From Amycolatopsis lexingtonensis (GTDB lineage: Bacteria; Actinomycetota; Actinomycetes; Mycobacteriales; Pseudonocardiaceae), in the NCBI RefSeq assembly GCF_014873755.1, contig NZ_JADBEG010000001.1:6484501-6548500 (forward strand): DNA of 64,000 bases, written 5' to 3'. The notes beneath the pieces were generated by a model, which ran no database searches, was not told where the DNA came from, and saw only the letters and a list, made by a program, of their open reading frames with translations. This document shows, piece by piece, positions 9,222 to 17,375 of the stretch. The first letter of the stretch is position 1; every line of letters begins with the position of its first letter. The translations under genes were made by a program, and so were the position numbers.

Positions 9222-9269
9222 AACGCGTGAGGGGCCCGGAGGAAAAGTTCCTCCGAGCCCCGACGCGTT
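9222..9269. terminator. Intercistronic hairpin between BMP lipoprotein and ATPase genes
   Basis: A 14-bp stem (GGGGCCCGGAGGAA pairing with TTCCTCCGAGCCCC, one mismatch, 3-nt AAG loop) is extended by an outer AACGCGT/ACGCGTT pair. It lies just after the binding-protein stop inside an operon, so it is more likely a partial terminator or 3'-end stabiliser than a full stop. Confidence 0.75.
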
Positions 9270-9274
9270 GTCAG

Positions 9275-10426
9275 TTACTTCTGCGGCTTGTCCGAGACGG
9301 TGATCGCGCCCGAGATGATCTGGGCCTTGTAGCCGTCGAGGACGTCCTTGATGTCGTCGACCTTGCCACCGGAGGTGGCGTAGCCGACGCCGTCGACCTT
9401 GAGGTCGAACCGCTTCGGCAGGGTCGTCAGGTCGCCCTTGGCGAGCGCGGTGACGTAGTCGAAGACGGCGACGTCGACGCGCTTGAGCATGGACGTGATG
9501 ATGACGTCCTTGTCGGCGGCGACGGTCTTCTGGTTGTACTGGTCGGAGTCGACACCGATGGCCAGCGCGTTGCCCGCCTTGGCGGCGTCGAACACGCCCT
9601 TGCCGGAGGCGCCGGCGGCGTGGTAGATCACGTCCGCGCCCTTGGCGATCTCGGCCGCGGCCTTGACGTTGCCCTTCGCCGGGTCCTGGAACCCGGAGAA
9701 GTCACCGGCCGGGGTCAGGTAGTCGTCCTCGATCTTGATCTTGGACGAAACCGTCTTCGCGCCCTGCAGGAAGCCGGCCTCGAACTTCTGGATCAGCGGG
9801 GTGTTGACCCCGCCGACGAAGCCGACGTGGCAGTTCTTGCTCTTGTACGCGGCGGCGACGCCGGCCAGGAACGAGCCCTGCTCCTCGGCGAAGACCAGCG
9901 GCGTCACGTTCGGGAGCTGGATCGAGTCGTCGTCGACGATCGCGAACTTGGTGTTCGGGTACTTGGCCGCGACGACCTTGACCGACGGCGCGTAGGCGAA
10001 GCCGACCGCGATGATCGGGTTCAGGCCCGAGGCGGCCATCTGGTCGAGGCGCTGCTGCTTGGCCGACTCGGCCTCGCTGGCGGACGCGGTGCTCTCGTTG
10101 ACCGTGGTCACGCCGAGCTCGGACTTCGCCTTGTCAGTGCCCGCGGCGGCGGCGTCGTTGAAGGACGCGTCACCCCGGCCGCCGACGTCGAACGCCAGGC
10201 CGATCTTCAGCTTGCTGCCGTCGACCTTCGCCCCGGCGGCGGTCGAGCTGCTCGCCGCGGCGGGTGCGGCGGGCGGCTTCTGCGCGGTGACGCAGTCGGA
10301 ACCGCCCGAAGAGGCCGCGGTGTTGTTCGAGCTGCTACCACCGCTGGAGTCCTTGGCGCACCCGGCCAGGGCGAGCACCCCGGCCATGGCCGCGGCGGCC
10401 AGCGCGGTTCCACGCATGCGACGCAA
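9275..10426 (-). CDS. BMP-family nucleoside-binding lipoprotein
   Basis: The start is chosen at TTG 10426, because GGAGGG lies nine nt upstream; ATG 10417 is the alternative. The N-terminus is a lipoprotein signal (AGVLALAGC, lipobox LAGC) followed by a Ser/Gly/Asn-rich linker. The mature part has the BMP/Med-family opening FDVGGRGDASFNDAA and the later VDSDQYNQK segment. Such proteins are membrane-anchored receptors for purine and pyrimidine nucleosides. It is first in the operon with the ATPase, two permeases, cdd and deoA, which supports nucleoside binding. Family assignment is firm; the ligand is inferred. Confidence 0.93.
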   Translation of the reverse strand: MRRMRGTALAAAAMAGVLALAGCAKDSSGGSSSNNTAASSGGSDCVTAQKPPAAPAAASSSTAAGAKVDGSKLKIGLAFDVGGRGDASFNDAAAAGTDKAKSELGVTTVNESTASASEAESAKQQRLDQMAASGLNPIIAVGFAYAPSVKVVAAKYPNTKFAIVDDDSIQLPNVTPLVFAEEQGSFLAGVAAAYKSKNCHVGFVGGVNTPLIQKFEAGFLQGAKTVSSKIKIEDDYLTPAGDFSGFQDPAKGNVKAAAEIAKGADVIYHAAGASGKGVFDAAKAGNALAIGVDSDQYNQKTVAADKDVIITSMLKRVDVAVFDYVTALAKGDLTTLPKRFDLKVDGVGYATSGGKVDDIKDVLDGYKAQIISGAITVSDKPQK

Positions 10427-10835
10427 CGTGTTTCTCCCTCCCCGCTGATCCAGCGGATGTCCAGGGCACGACCGGGCCCACTGCCGGGTCGACTGGTGGA
10501 CCGTACCCAACGGACAGGAATGCGCCATAGGAACGGCACGCTACGTAACACAAACGTTTACTCACGCATCGCACGCGCGACGAGTCGTGCACCCAAAGTG
10601 ATCAAAGACGTCACGGGGTGCCGCTTTCGGCGGAATCCCGGGCTGGCGGGACGGCCGAATTACCGTTTGCTGTGACTCAGTGTGCCAGGCCGACCGAGGA
10701 GTGGACCAGTCCGATCACCCTGTGAGACGCAGGCGGGCAAGGCGCCTTCCGAATCGTTTCAGCTGCTCGCCGCCCGATCGGGCGTCAGCCGGACGAGCGA
10801 GTCGACGCGGTGCGTCCACAGTGGACCCCCCATTC

Positions 10836-10851
10836 TGTGACGGCGGACACA
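10836..10851. promoter_or_regulatory. CRP/GlxR-like site upstream of sdhC
   Basis: TGTGACGGCGGACACA matches the TGTGA-N6-TCACA consensus at nine of ten defined positions. It lies about 190 bp upstream of sdhC. cAMP-receptor regulators control sdh operons in several actinobacteria; binding here is inferred. Confidence 0.45.
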
Positions 10852-10868
10852 ACCGGTGCGCACCCAGG

Positions 10869-10884
10869 TGTCTGGTCCATCACA
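10869..10884. promoter_or_regulatory. Second CRP/GlxR-like site upstream of sdhC
   Basis: TGTCTGGTCCATCACA matches TGTGA-N6-TCACA at eight of ten positions, with a perfect right half. Its centre is 33 bp from that of the stronger site, close to three helical turns, which would allow same-face binding. Confidence 0.35.
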
Positions 10885-11040
10885 GAGAGGAACCCGGAGG
10901 TGAGCCGTCCGTCCGGGGCGGGTCTAGCATCCGATTCATCCACGCTCGATGACGTTGACTTCGGCAAGCTCGTACGCACACGGCGACTGCGGACCTCACG
11001 GCCACCGGGCACACAGTCAGACGTTGGAGGCCGTTCACCG

Positions 11041-11484
11041 ATGTCCACCACGGCGAGCACTGCCACCGAGGCAGGGGCGAGCGATCGGGCGGGTGCCTCA
11101 CGCCGGCAGGGAACCTTCTACCGGGGCGACCCCGGCATGTGGTCCTGGGTGCTGCACCGCATCACCGGCGTGCTCACATTCTTCTTCCTGTTCGTGCACG
11201 TGCTCGACACCGCGCTCGTGCGCGTGTCGCCGAACACCTACGACCAGGTCATCGAGACCTACAAGACCCCGATCGTCAACCTCCTCGAGGTCGGCCTCGT
11301 CGGCGCGGTCCTCTTCCACGCGCTCAACGGCATCCGCGTCATGCTGGTCGACTTCTGGTCGAAGGGCCCGAAGCTGCAGAAGGCGATGCTGTGGGTCATC
11401 GGCGTGGTCTGGGTCGTCGTGATGGTCCCCGGTGCCTTCTTCATGCTGAAGCGCACCGTCGAAACGCTCTTCGGGGGTAACTGA
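11041..11484 (+). CDS. sdhC: Succinate dehydrogenase cytochrome b556 subunit
   Basis: This 147-aa membrane-anchor subunit of complex II starts at ATG 11041, with GGAGG ten nt upstream; the open frame further upstream is non-coding leader. The SdhC signature RGDPGMWSWVLHRITGV opens the first helix, and His93 in LFHALNGIRV is the expected haem b axial ligand. Three hydrophobic segments follow the usual pattern. It is first gene of sdhCDAB with one-base spacing to sdhD, and takes electrons from SdhB to menaquinone. Confidence 0.95.
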   Translation: MSTTASTATEAGASDRAGASRRQGTFYRGDPGMWSWVLHRITGVLTFFFLFVHVLDTALVRVSPNTYDQVIETYKTPIVNLLEVGLVGAVLFHALNGIRVMLVDFWSKGPKLQKAMLWVIGVVWVVVMVPGAFFMLKRTVETLFGGN

Positions 11485-11485
11485 C

Positions 11486-11899
11486 ATGGCCGACCTCGCC
11501 CTCGCGAACCCCCGCGCGCCGAAGCGTCCGGCCGCGCGCCGGAGCAACTTCGAGCTCTACAGCTGGCTGTTCATGCGGATCTCCGGCCTGGCGCTGGTCA
11601 TCCTGGTGCTCGGCCACCTGCTGATCATGAACATCCTCGACGGCGGTGTGCACCGGATCAACTGGGGCTTCGTCGCCGGCCGCTGGGCTTCGCCGTTCTG
11701 GCAGTTCTGGGACCTGGCCATGCTCTGGCTCGCCGAGATCCACGGCGGCAACGGCCTGCGCACCATCATCGACGACTACGCGCGCAAGGACAGCACGCGG
11801 TTCTGGCTGAAGATCGTGCTGTACGTCTCGATGGTGCTGATCCTGGCCGTCGGCACGATGGTGATCTTCACCTTCGACCCGAACATGCCCGCGAACTGA
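11486..11899 (+). CDS. sdhD: Succinate dehydrogenase hydrophobic membrane anchor
   Basis: This 137-aa second membrane anchor of complex II has three TM helices and the SdhD-type segment WLAEIHGGNGLRTIIDDY, whose His86 is the likely second haem ligand. The ATG follows the sdhC stop by one base. The basic N-terminus (RAPKRPAARRS) is cytoplasmic. Position between sdhC and sdhA, and strong similarity of order to M. tuberculosis Rv3316-Rv3319, make the call firm. Confidence 0.95.
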   Translation: MADLALANPRAPKRPAARRSNFELYSWLFMRISGLALVILVLGHLLIMNILDGGVHRINWGFVAGRWASPFWQFWDLAMLWLAEIHGGNGLRTIIDDYARKDSTRFWLKIVLYVSMVLILAVGTMVIFTFDPNMPAN

Positions 11900-11918
11900 C
11901 CCACGGAGACCTCCCACC

Positions 11919-13673
11919 ATGCAGTTCCACAAGTACGACGTGGTGATCGTCGGCGCCGGCGGCGCCGGGATGCGCGCGGCCATCGAGTCCGGCCAGCGCG
12001 CCCGCACCGCGGTCCTCACCAAGCTCTACCCGACCCGGTCCCACACCGGCGCGGCCCAGGGCGGCATGTGCGCCGCGCTGGCGAACGTCGAAGAGGACAA
12101 CTGGGAGTGGCACACCTTCGACACGGTCAAGGGCGGCGACTACCTCGTCGACCAGGACGCCGCGGAGATCATGGCCAAGGAGGCCATCGACGCGGTGCTC
12201 GACCTGGAGAAGATGGGCCTGCCGTTCAACCGCACGCCCGAGGGCAAGATCGACCAGCGCCGCTTCGGCGGGCACACACGTGACCACGGCAAGGCCGCGG
12301 TGCGCCGCGCCTGCTACGCCGCGGACCGCACCGGCCACATGATCCTGCAGACGCTGTACCAAAACTGCGTCAAGTACGGCACGGAGTTCTTCAACGAGTT
12401 CTACGTGCTCGACCTGATCCTGTCCGAGGACGAGAACGGCAACCCGGTCGCCTCCGGCGTCGTCGCCTACGAGCTGGCCACCGGCGAACTGCACGTCTTC
12501 CAGGCGAAGTCGATCGTGTTCGCCACCGGCGGCGCGGGCAAGATCTTCAAGACGACGTCGAACGCGCACACCCTCACCGGTGACGGCCTCGGCATCATCT
12601 TCCGCAAGGGCCTCCCGCTGGAGGACATGGAGTTCTTCCAGTTCCACCCGACCGGCCTCGCGGGCCTGGGCATCCTGATCTCCGAAGCCGTCCGCGGCGA
12701 GGGCGGGATCCTGCGCAACGCGTCCGGCGAGCGGTTCATGGAGCGCTACGCCCCCACCATCAAGGACCTCGCGCCGCGCGACATCGTGGCGCGCTCGATG
12801 GTGCAGGAAGTGCTGCAGGGCCGGGGTTGCGGCCCGAACAAGGACTACGTCGTCCTCGACGTCACGCACCTGCCGGTCGAGGTCCTCGAGACCAAGCTGC
12901 CGGACATCACCGAGTTCTCCCGCACCTACCTGGGCGTCGACCCGGTGAAGGAGCCGGTGCCGGTGTTCCCCACCTGCCACTACGTGATGGGCGGCATCCC
13001 GACCAACGTCCACGGTGAAGCGCTGCGGGACAACGAGAACGTCATCCCGGGTCTCTATGCGGCGGGCGAGGTCGCGTGCGTGTCCGTGCACGGTTCCAAC
13101 CGCCTGGGCACGAACTCGCTGCTGGACATCAACGTGTTCGGCCGCCGCGCCGGCATCGCGGCCGCGGAGTACGCGCTGGCGCACGAGCACATCGAGCTGC
13201 CGGAGAACCCGACCAAGCTGGTGGAAGAGCAGCTGTCGGGCCTGCTGTCGGAGCACGGCGACGAGCGCGTCGCCGACATCCGCAAGGAAATGCAGCAGAC
13301 GATGGACTCGCACGCGTCGGTGTACCGGACCGAGGACACGCTGAAGCAGGCGCTGACCGACGTCCAGGCGCTGAAGGAGCGGTACCAGCGGATCACCGTG
13401 TCGGACAAGGGCAAGCGCTACAACACCGACCTCCTCGAGGCCGTCGAGCTGGGCTTCCTGCTGGAGCTGGCCGAGGTCCTGGTCGTGGGTGCGCTGGCCC
13501 GCAAGGAGTCCCGCGGCGGCCACGCCCGCGAGGACTACCCGACCCGCGACGACACGAACTTCATGCGGCACACCATGGCCTACAAGCAGGGCACGGGTCT
13601 GTCGTCCGACATCCGGCTGGACTACAAGCCGGTCACCTTCACCCGCTACGAGCCGATGGAGCGGAAGTACTGA
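11919..13673 (+). CDS. sdhA: Succinate dehydrogenase flavoprotein subunit
   Basis: This 584-aa subunit oxidises succinate to fumarate using covalently bound FAD. It shows the dinucleotide fold VVIVGAGGAGMRAA near the N-terminus, the FAD-attachment region RSHTGAAQGG, the active-site FQFHPTGLAG segment and the capping-domain motif GSNRLGTNSLLD. It ends RYEPMERKY, the standard C-terminus. The ATG is preceded by a GGAGA ribosome-binding site 20 bp after sdhD. Its stop overlaps the sdhB start by one base (TGATG). Confidence 0.97.
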   Translation: MQFHKYDVVIVGAGGAGMRAAIESGQRARTAVLTKLYPTRSHTGAAQGGMCAALANVEEDNWEWHTFDTVKGGDYLVDQDAAEIMAKEAIDAVLDLEKMGLPFNRTPEGKIDQRRFGGHTRDHGKAAVRRACYAADRTGHMILQTLYQNCVKYGTEFFNEFYVLDLILSEDENGNPVASGVVAYELATGELHVFQAKSIVFATGGAGKIFKTTSNAHTLTGDGLGIIFRKGLPLEDMEFFQFHPTGLAGLGILISEAVRGEGGILRNASGERFMERYAPTIKDLAPRDIVARSMVQEVLQGRGCGPNKDYVVLDVTHLPVEVLETKLPDITEFSRTYLGVDPVKEPVPVFPTCHYVMGGIPTNVHGEALRDNENVIPGLYAAGEVACVSVHGSNRLGTNSLLDINVFGRRAGIAAAEYALAHEHIELPENPTKLVEEQLSGLLSEHGDERVADIRKEMQQTMDSHASVYRTEDTLKQALTDVQALKERYQRITVSDKGKRYNTDLLEAVELGFLLELAEVLVVGALARKESRGGHAREDYPTRDDTNFMRHTMAYKQGTGLSSDIRLDYKPVTFTRYEPMERKY

Positions 13674-14443
13674 TGACTAGCGTTGCTGAAGCTCCTGCTG
13701 CTTCTTCGGACTCGGACCACACCCCGATCACGGTCACGCTGAAGATCCTCCGGTTCAACCCGGAGGTGGACAGCGAGCCGCACTGGGAGTCCTACGACGT
13801 CCCGGCCCAGCGCACCGACCGCCTGCTGAACCTGCTGTTCTACGTCAAGGACTACATCGACGGCACGTTCTCGTTCCGCCGCTCGTGCGCCCACGGCGTG
13901 TGCGGCTCGGACGCGATGCAGATCAACGGCATCAACCGCCTGGCCTGCAAGGTCCTGATGAAGGACCTGCTGTCGAAGGACGGCAAGCAGACGACGATCA
14001 CGATCGCCCCGATCAAGGGCCTGACGACGTTGAAGGACCTCTACGTCGACATGGACCCGTTCTTCGAGGCGTACCGGGCGATCAAGCCGTACCTGATCAC
14101 GTACGGCAACGAGCCGACCCGCGAGCGGATCCAGTCCCAGGCGGACCGGGACCGGTTCGACGACACGACGAAGTGCATCCTTTGCGCGTGCTGCACTTCT
14201 TCGTGCCCGGTGTACTGGAACGACGGGTCGTACTTCGGGCCGGCGGCGATCGTGAACGCCCACCGGTTCATCTTCGACTCCCGTGACGAGGGGGCAGAGG
14301 AGCGGCTGGACATCCTGAACGACGGCGAGGGTGTCTGGCGCTGCCGGACGACGTTCAACTGCACGGACGCCTGCCCGCGAGGGATCCAGGTGACAAAGGC
14401 GATCCAGGAAGTGAAGCGCGCACTGCTGTTCAAGCGCGTCTGA
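13673..14443 (+). CDS. sdhB: Succinate dehydrogenase iron-sulfur subunit
   Basis: This 256-aa subunit starts at ATG 13673, sharing a base with the sdhA stop. The ferredoxin domain carries the 2Fe-2S ligands in SCAHGVCGSDAM and NRLAC; the third position is Asp instead of Cys, as in other SdhB proteins including E. coli's. The C-terminal domain has CILCACCTSSCPVYW and NCTDACPRGI for the 4Fe-4S and 3Fe-4S centres. It passes electrons from SdhA to the membrane anchors. A 28-bp-arm palindrome begins 27 bp after the stop and should end the operon. Confidence 0.97.
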   Translation: MTSVAEAPAASSDSDHTPITVTLKILRFNPEVDSEPHWESYDVPAQRTDRLLNLLFYVKDYIDGTFSFRRSCAHGVCGSDAMQINGINRLACKVLMKDLLSKDGKQTTITIAPIKGLTTLKDLYVDMDPFFEAYRAIKPYLITYGNEPTRERIQSQADRDRFDDTTKCILCACCTSSCPVYWNDGSYFGPAAIVNAHRFIFDSRDEGAEERLDILNDGEGVWRCRTTFNCTDACPRGIQVTKAIQEVKRALLFKRV

Positions 14444-14469
14444 CGCTCTCTCCGCTCCGCCTCCGGCTC

Positions 14470-14530
14470 AAAGGCCGTGAATGCCACATTGAGGGACTAA
14501 GTGTCCCTCAATGTGGCATTCACGGCCTTT
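14470..14530. repeat. Palindromic repeat element, copy 1 (terminator-like)
   Basis: A perfect inverted repeat has 28-nt arms (14470-14497, 14503-14530) and a TAAGT loop. The core GTGAATGCCACATTGAG is shared with a second copy at 15578-15638 (left arms 27/28 identical). It follows sdhB and precedes the nuclease-fold gene. The AAAGG/CCTTT ends give a short U-run after the stem in either direction. Confidence 0.9.
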
Positions 14531-14614
14531 CTGGTTATCCACAGGGGGTTGGTTGTCCACAGGTGGGCGTAGTGGGGGCTGGTCGGCGGGGGCGGGCGGC
14601 CGCACGATCGGACC

Positions 14615-15571
14615 ATGCCGAGACGAGCGCGGTGCGACGAGCACCCGGAACTGCTGAGGGGACGTAGCCGCGAGGGCGTGATCAGGGTCCTCGAACTGGA
14701 GTCATTGGACCTGAGCAGCAAGGTCGTATACCGGAGGTGCCTGCCCGGCGGCCCTTGGCAGCGTCTCCTGCCCGGCGTGATCCTCCTGCACAAGGCAACT
14801 CCGACAAGACGAGAACTGCTGATCGCCGCATTGGTGTATGCCGGACCGAATGCCATGGTCACGGGTTTGGCAGCCTGTCACGAGTACGGCTTGCGCGTGC
14901 CCGCGGGGCTGCTCGACGACGTCGTCCACGTACTGGTCCCCGATGGACGCAAGCTTCTGAGCAGTGAATACGTGACGATCGAGCGCACCTGGCGGCTACC
15001 GACCCCATATGTGCGTAACGGAATTCCGCTGTCGCCACCCGTGCGAGCCGTCACTGACGCTCTCCGTCGCTTGCGTACCGAGGAGCCGGTCAACGAGCTC
15101 CTGGTCGAAGCGGTGCAGCACGGTAGGTGTTCGTTGGAGGCACTCACCCGTGAGCTGGACACGGGGACCAAGCGCGGAACCGCTCTGCCACGCCGTATTC
15201 TCGCCGACTGGGTCGATCTCCGGTCCGTCGCCGAAACGCGGGCCAAGCGGCTCAGCGAGCGACTGTCACCGCCTCCGACGCATTGGAACCGCGAGATCCG
15301 GGACGCGGCCGGTTCCTACGTCGGCCGGCCCGACGCGTGGTGGGACGACGTGGCTCTGGCGTGGGAGATCGACTCGTTCGACTTCCACTTTTCGCGAGAT
15401 GACTACGCGCGGACGTTACGGCGCAACAGCCGATACGCCGCTGCCGGGATCACCGTCGTTCCGACCCTTCCGTCCCGCTTGACAAACGATCCGGAAGGGG
15501 TGTTGCACGACATCGAGGCCGCTTACCGGGCCGCCTCGAACCGGCCCCGTCCGCCGGTCTTCCTGGCCTGA
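14615..15571 (+). CDS. AbiEi-type N-terminus fused to a PD-(D/E)XK (Vsr/DUF559-like) nuclease fold, putative
   Basis: This 318-aa protein looks two-part. Residues ~25-140 (VYRRCLPGGPWQRLLPGVILL, ALVYAGPNAMVTGLAACHEYGL) resemble the AbiEi antitoxin/winged-helix N-terminus common in actinobacterial proteins. Residues ~225-310 resemble a Vsr/DUF559 nuclease core: PDAWWDDVALAWEID-x-FDFH supplies the D...ExD/H residues, followed by RDDYARTLRRNSRY and GITVVPTLPSRL. No partner toxin gene is adjacent. It stands alone between two copies of the same palindrome, and its codon use looks less GC-extreme than its neighbours. The fold is inferred from motif spacing; the function (nucleic-acid binding or cleavage, defence) is unproven. 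Confidence 0.6.
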   Translation: MPRRARCDEHPELLRGRSREGVIRVLELESLDLSSKVVYRRCLPGGPWQRLLPGVILLHKATPTRRELLIAALVYAGPNAMVTGLAACHEYGLRVPAGLLDDVVHVLVPDGRKLLSSEYVTIERTWRLPTPYVRNGIPLSPPVRAVTDALRRLRTEEPVNELLVEAVQHGRCSLEALTRELDTGTKRGTALPRRILADWVDLRSVAETRAKRLSERLSPPPTHWNREIRDAAGSYVGRPDAWWDDVALAWEIDSFDFHFSRDDYARTLRRNSRYAAAGITVVPTLPSRLTNDPEGVLHDIEAAYRAASNRPRPPVFLA

Positions 15572-15577
15572 CAGCAG

Positions 15578-15638
15578 AAAGTCCGTGAATGCCACATTGA
15601 GGGACGTTAGGTCTCTCAATGTGGCATTCACGGCTTTT
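15578..15638. repeat. Palindromic repeat element, copy 2 (terminator-like)
   Basis: Its 28-nt arms (15578-15605, 15611-15638) pair at 25 of 28 positions around a GTTAG loop. It begins 7 bp after the nuclease-fold gene's stop and ends 3 bp before the convergent subtilase stop, so it probably terminates both transcripts. Same family as 14470-14530. Confidence 0.88.
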
Positions 15639-15640
15639 GG

Positions 15641-17035
15641 CTAGCGGACCGCGTCCAGGGCGTTGACCAGGCCGTGGCCGTAGTACGAGTTGTTCTTCGC
15701 CGGGCCCGTGCACTCCGTCTCCGTCGACGCGCACTTCACCACGTCCGCTTCGCCCGTCAGGACGCGGGCCAGCAGTGAAGGCGGTAGTCCGCGGAAACGG
15801 GACGCCAGCAGCGCTGCCACGCCCGCCGCGTGCGGTGAAGCCATCGACGTGCCGCACTTCGAGCCGTACTGCCCGCCGACCACCGTCGACAGCGGGCAAG
15901 CCGGGCCGGCGCCGTCGGGAGGGAGCTGCGAGAAGTCGCCGCCCGGAGCCGTCACGTCGATCTCGCCGTAGTTGCTGAACGACGACTTCGTGCCCGCGTA
16001 GCCCACCGAAGACACCGTCACCACGCCGTCGATCGCCTTCGGCAGGATGCCGCACGTCGAGTCCACCGGGTGCGGGCGGTTGGGGTCCGTCGTCTGGGTG
16101 CGGGTGTCGAAGCCCGAGTTGCCCGCCGCCGACACGTTCAAGACGCCGTGGTGGGTCGAGAACTCGATCGCGCGCCGGACTGCCTCGTACGCGGCCGCGT
16201 CGCCCGGCTCGCGGGAGCAGAAGAACATGCCCGGGTCGATGTAGTAGCTGTTGTTCGTCACCTGGAAGCCGTGCTTGGCCGCCCACACGAAGCCGCAGAC
16301 CGCCGACTCCGGGAAGATGTAGCCCTCGTCGTTCACGACCTTCACCGAGGCCAGCTTGACGCCCGGGGCGATGCCCGTGAAGCCCGCCGCCGGGTCCTTG
16401 CCCGCGATCGTGCCCGCCACGTGCGTTCCGTGGTCCGACGTCGTCGGGGCCCACGACGCCGGCGTGAGGTCCGGGGCGCCCGTGATACAGCCCGCCGAAG
16501 CCGAAGGAGAAACGGCCGCCTTGAGAGCGGGGTGCGTCGCGTCGATGCCCGAGTCGAGCACGCCGACGGTCACCGAAGAGCTGCCCTGGGAGATCTTGTT
16601 CGCCTCGGGCGCGTGGATCGCCTTCATGTCCCACTGCTGCGCCGACAGGTCACCCGCGGCAGCGACCGAACGCGTGTCCTCCAGCGTCTTCACCGCACCG
16701 AGTGAACGGGCCGTGGCACCCGAAGTGGAAGCCACGTCCTTGCCACCCGAATAGGCCCGGTAGACGCCGATCTTCTGCTGGAAGTCCGCGTTGCGCGAGC
16801 TGGCGATCGCGACGCCGATCTCGCCGTAGTACGCCACCTTCGTGCCGCACTTGGCCGCCAGTTCCTTGTCGACGGCCGACGCGCGCGTGCCCGGCTGGTA
16901 CGTCACCACGTAGGTGTACGGCGTGCTCGTCGTGTCGCAGGTGACCGGCGCGGCCTCCGCGGCCGGCGCCGCCGCGAACAGGCCGCCCCCGACGGCGAGC
17001 ACGAGCGGGGCCGCCATTCGGCGTAAACGGGACAT
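15641..17035 (-). CDS. Secreted S8 (subtilisin-like) serine protease
   Basis: This 464-aa pre-pro-protease has a Sec signal peptide at residues 1-28 (LVLAVGGGLFAAAPAAEAAP). An I9-like propeptide (about 30-125) is followed by the catalytic domain. Triad residues are D161 (VLDSGIDATHP), H202 (DHGTHVAGTIAG) and S397 (GTSMASPHAAG), with oxyanion-hole N306 (SAAGNSG). It ends soon after the catalytic domain, with no LPXTG anchor, TM tail or extra domain, so unlike mycosins it is probably released. It converges on the nuclease-fold gene across palindrome copy 2. Substrate is unknown. Confidence 0.95.
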   Translation of the reverse strand: MSRLRRMAAPLVLAVGGGLFAAAPAAEAAPVTCDTTSTPYTYVVTYQPGTRASAVDKELAAKCGTKVAYYGEIGVAIASSRNADFQQKIGVYRAYSGGKDVASTSGATARSLGAVKTLEDTRSVAAAGDLSAQQWDMKAIHAPEANKISQGSSSVTVGVLDSGIDATHPALKAAVSPSASAGCITGAPDLTPASWAPTTSDHGTHVAGTIAGKDPAAGFTGIAPGVKLASVKVVNDEGYIFPESAVCGFVWAAKHGFQVTNNSYYIDPGMFFCSREPGDAAAYEAVRRAIEFSTHHGVLNVSAAGNSGFDTRTQTTDPNRPHPVDSTCGILPKAIDGVVTVSSVGYAGTKSSFSNYGEIDVTAPGGDFSQLPPDGAGPACPLSTVVGGQYGSKCGTSMASPHAAGVAALLASRFRGLPPSLLARVLTGEADVVKCASTETECTGPAKNNSYYGHGLVNALDAVR

Positions 17036-17098
17036 TCCACCTCCAGAGTCGGTGGCGTCAACCTAAACCGGCCCCGGAGCGCGCGCCACCGACCAAAG

Positions 17099-17332
17099 TC
17101 AGGAGGCGGCGCGCGTGCGCACCCCGCGCCAGCCCAGCACGCCGATGATCGTGCCCAGCACGAACGAGACGACGGTCAGCACGGCGTGCACGATGAAGTA
17201 CGCCGTCGGCGAGCCGTCGGGTGCCCAGGCGCGGTCGCTCTCCCACAGGTTCTTGGCGAACGTGATCCAGATGATCCACGACCACACGCCGAAGGCCAGC
17301 AGGAACAGCGAGGTTCGTCGGGAGAGGCGCAT
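17099..17332 (-). CDS. SCO4848-family small membrane protein
   Basis: This 77-aa protein has two predicted TM helices (residues ~8-27 and ~45-68) and the conserved FGVWSWIIWITFAKNLW and PTAYFIVHAVLTVVSFVLG segments that I recognise from Streptomyces SCO4848. In Streptomyces it likewise sits next to a D-alanyl-D-alanine carboxypeptidase gene. Here the two are divergent with a 43-bp gap. Function is unknown; the conserved neighbour suggests a role at the cell wall or with the carboxypeptidase. Family recognition is confident. Confidence 0.85.
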   Translation of the reverse strand: MRLSRRTSLFLLAFGVWSWIIWITFAKNLWESDRAWAPDGSPTAYFIVHAVLTVVSFVLGTIIGVLGWRGVRTRAAS

Positions 17333-17375
17333 GCCCCTGAGTATGCGCCGACGGCATCGGCGCTAGATTGCGTGG

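Larger units (their letters stand above)
10427..11040. other. 614-bp divergent intergenic region between the nucleoside operon and sdhC
   Basis: No convincing gene is present; the small frames here have shadow-like Arg-rich composition. It must hold both divergent promoters. Visible elements are an AAACGTTT core (10552-10559) inside GTAACACAAACGTTTAC on the nucleoside-operon side, and two CRP-like sites (10836-10851 and 10869-10884) on the sdh side. The sdhC ribosome-binding site GGAGG is at 11026-11030. Confidence 0.6.

Noticed and set aside
10427..11040. A purine or other riboswitch, or a small gene, in the long divergent region
   Set aside because: No recognisable aptamer core or convincing coding frame. 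The visible features are protein-type operators and the sdhC ribosome-binding site.
14470..15638. An insertion sequence or MITE ended by the two palindromes
   Set aside because: Each palindrome is a complete hairpin in itself, not one half of a terminal inverted repeat, and no transposase or flanking duplication is seen. Kept as a repeat family only.
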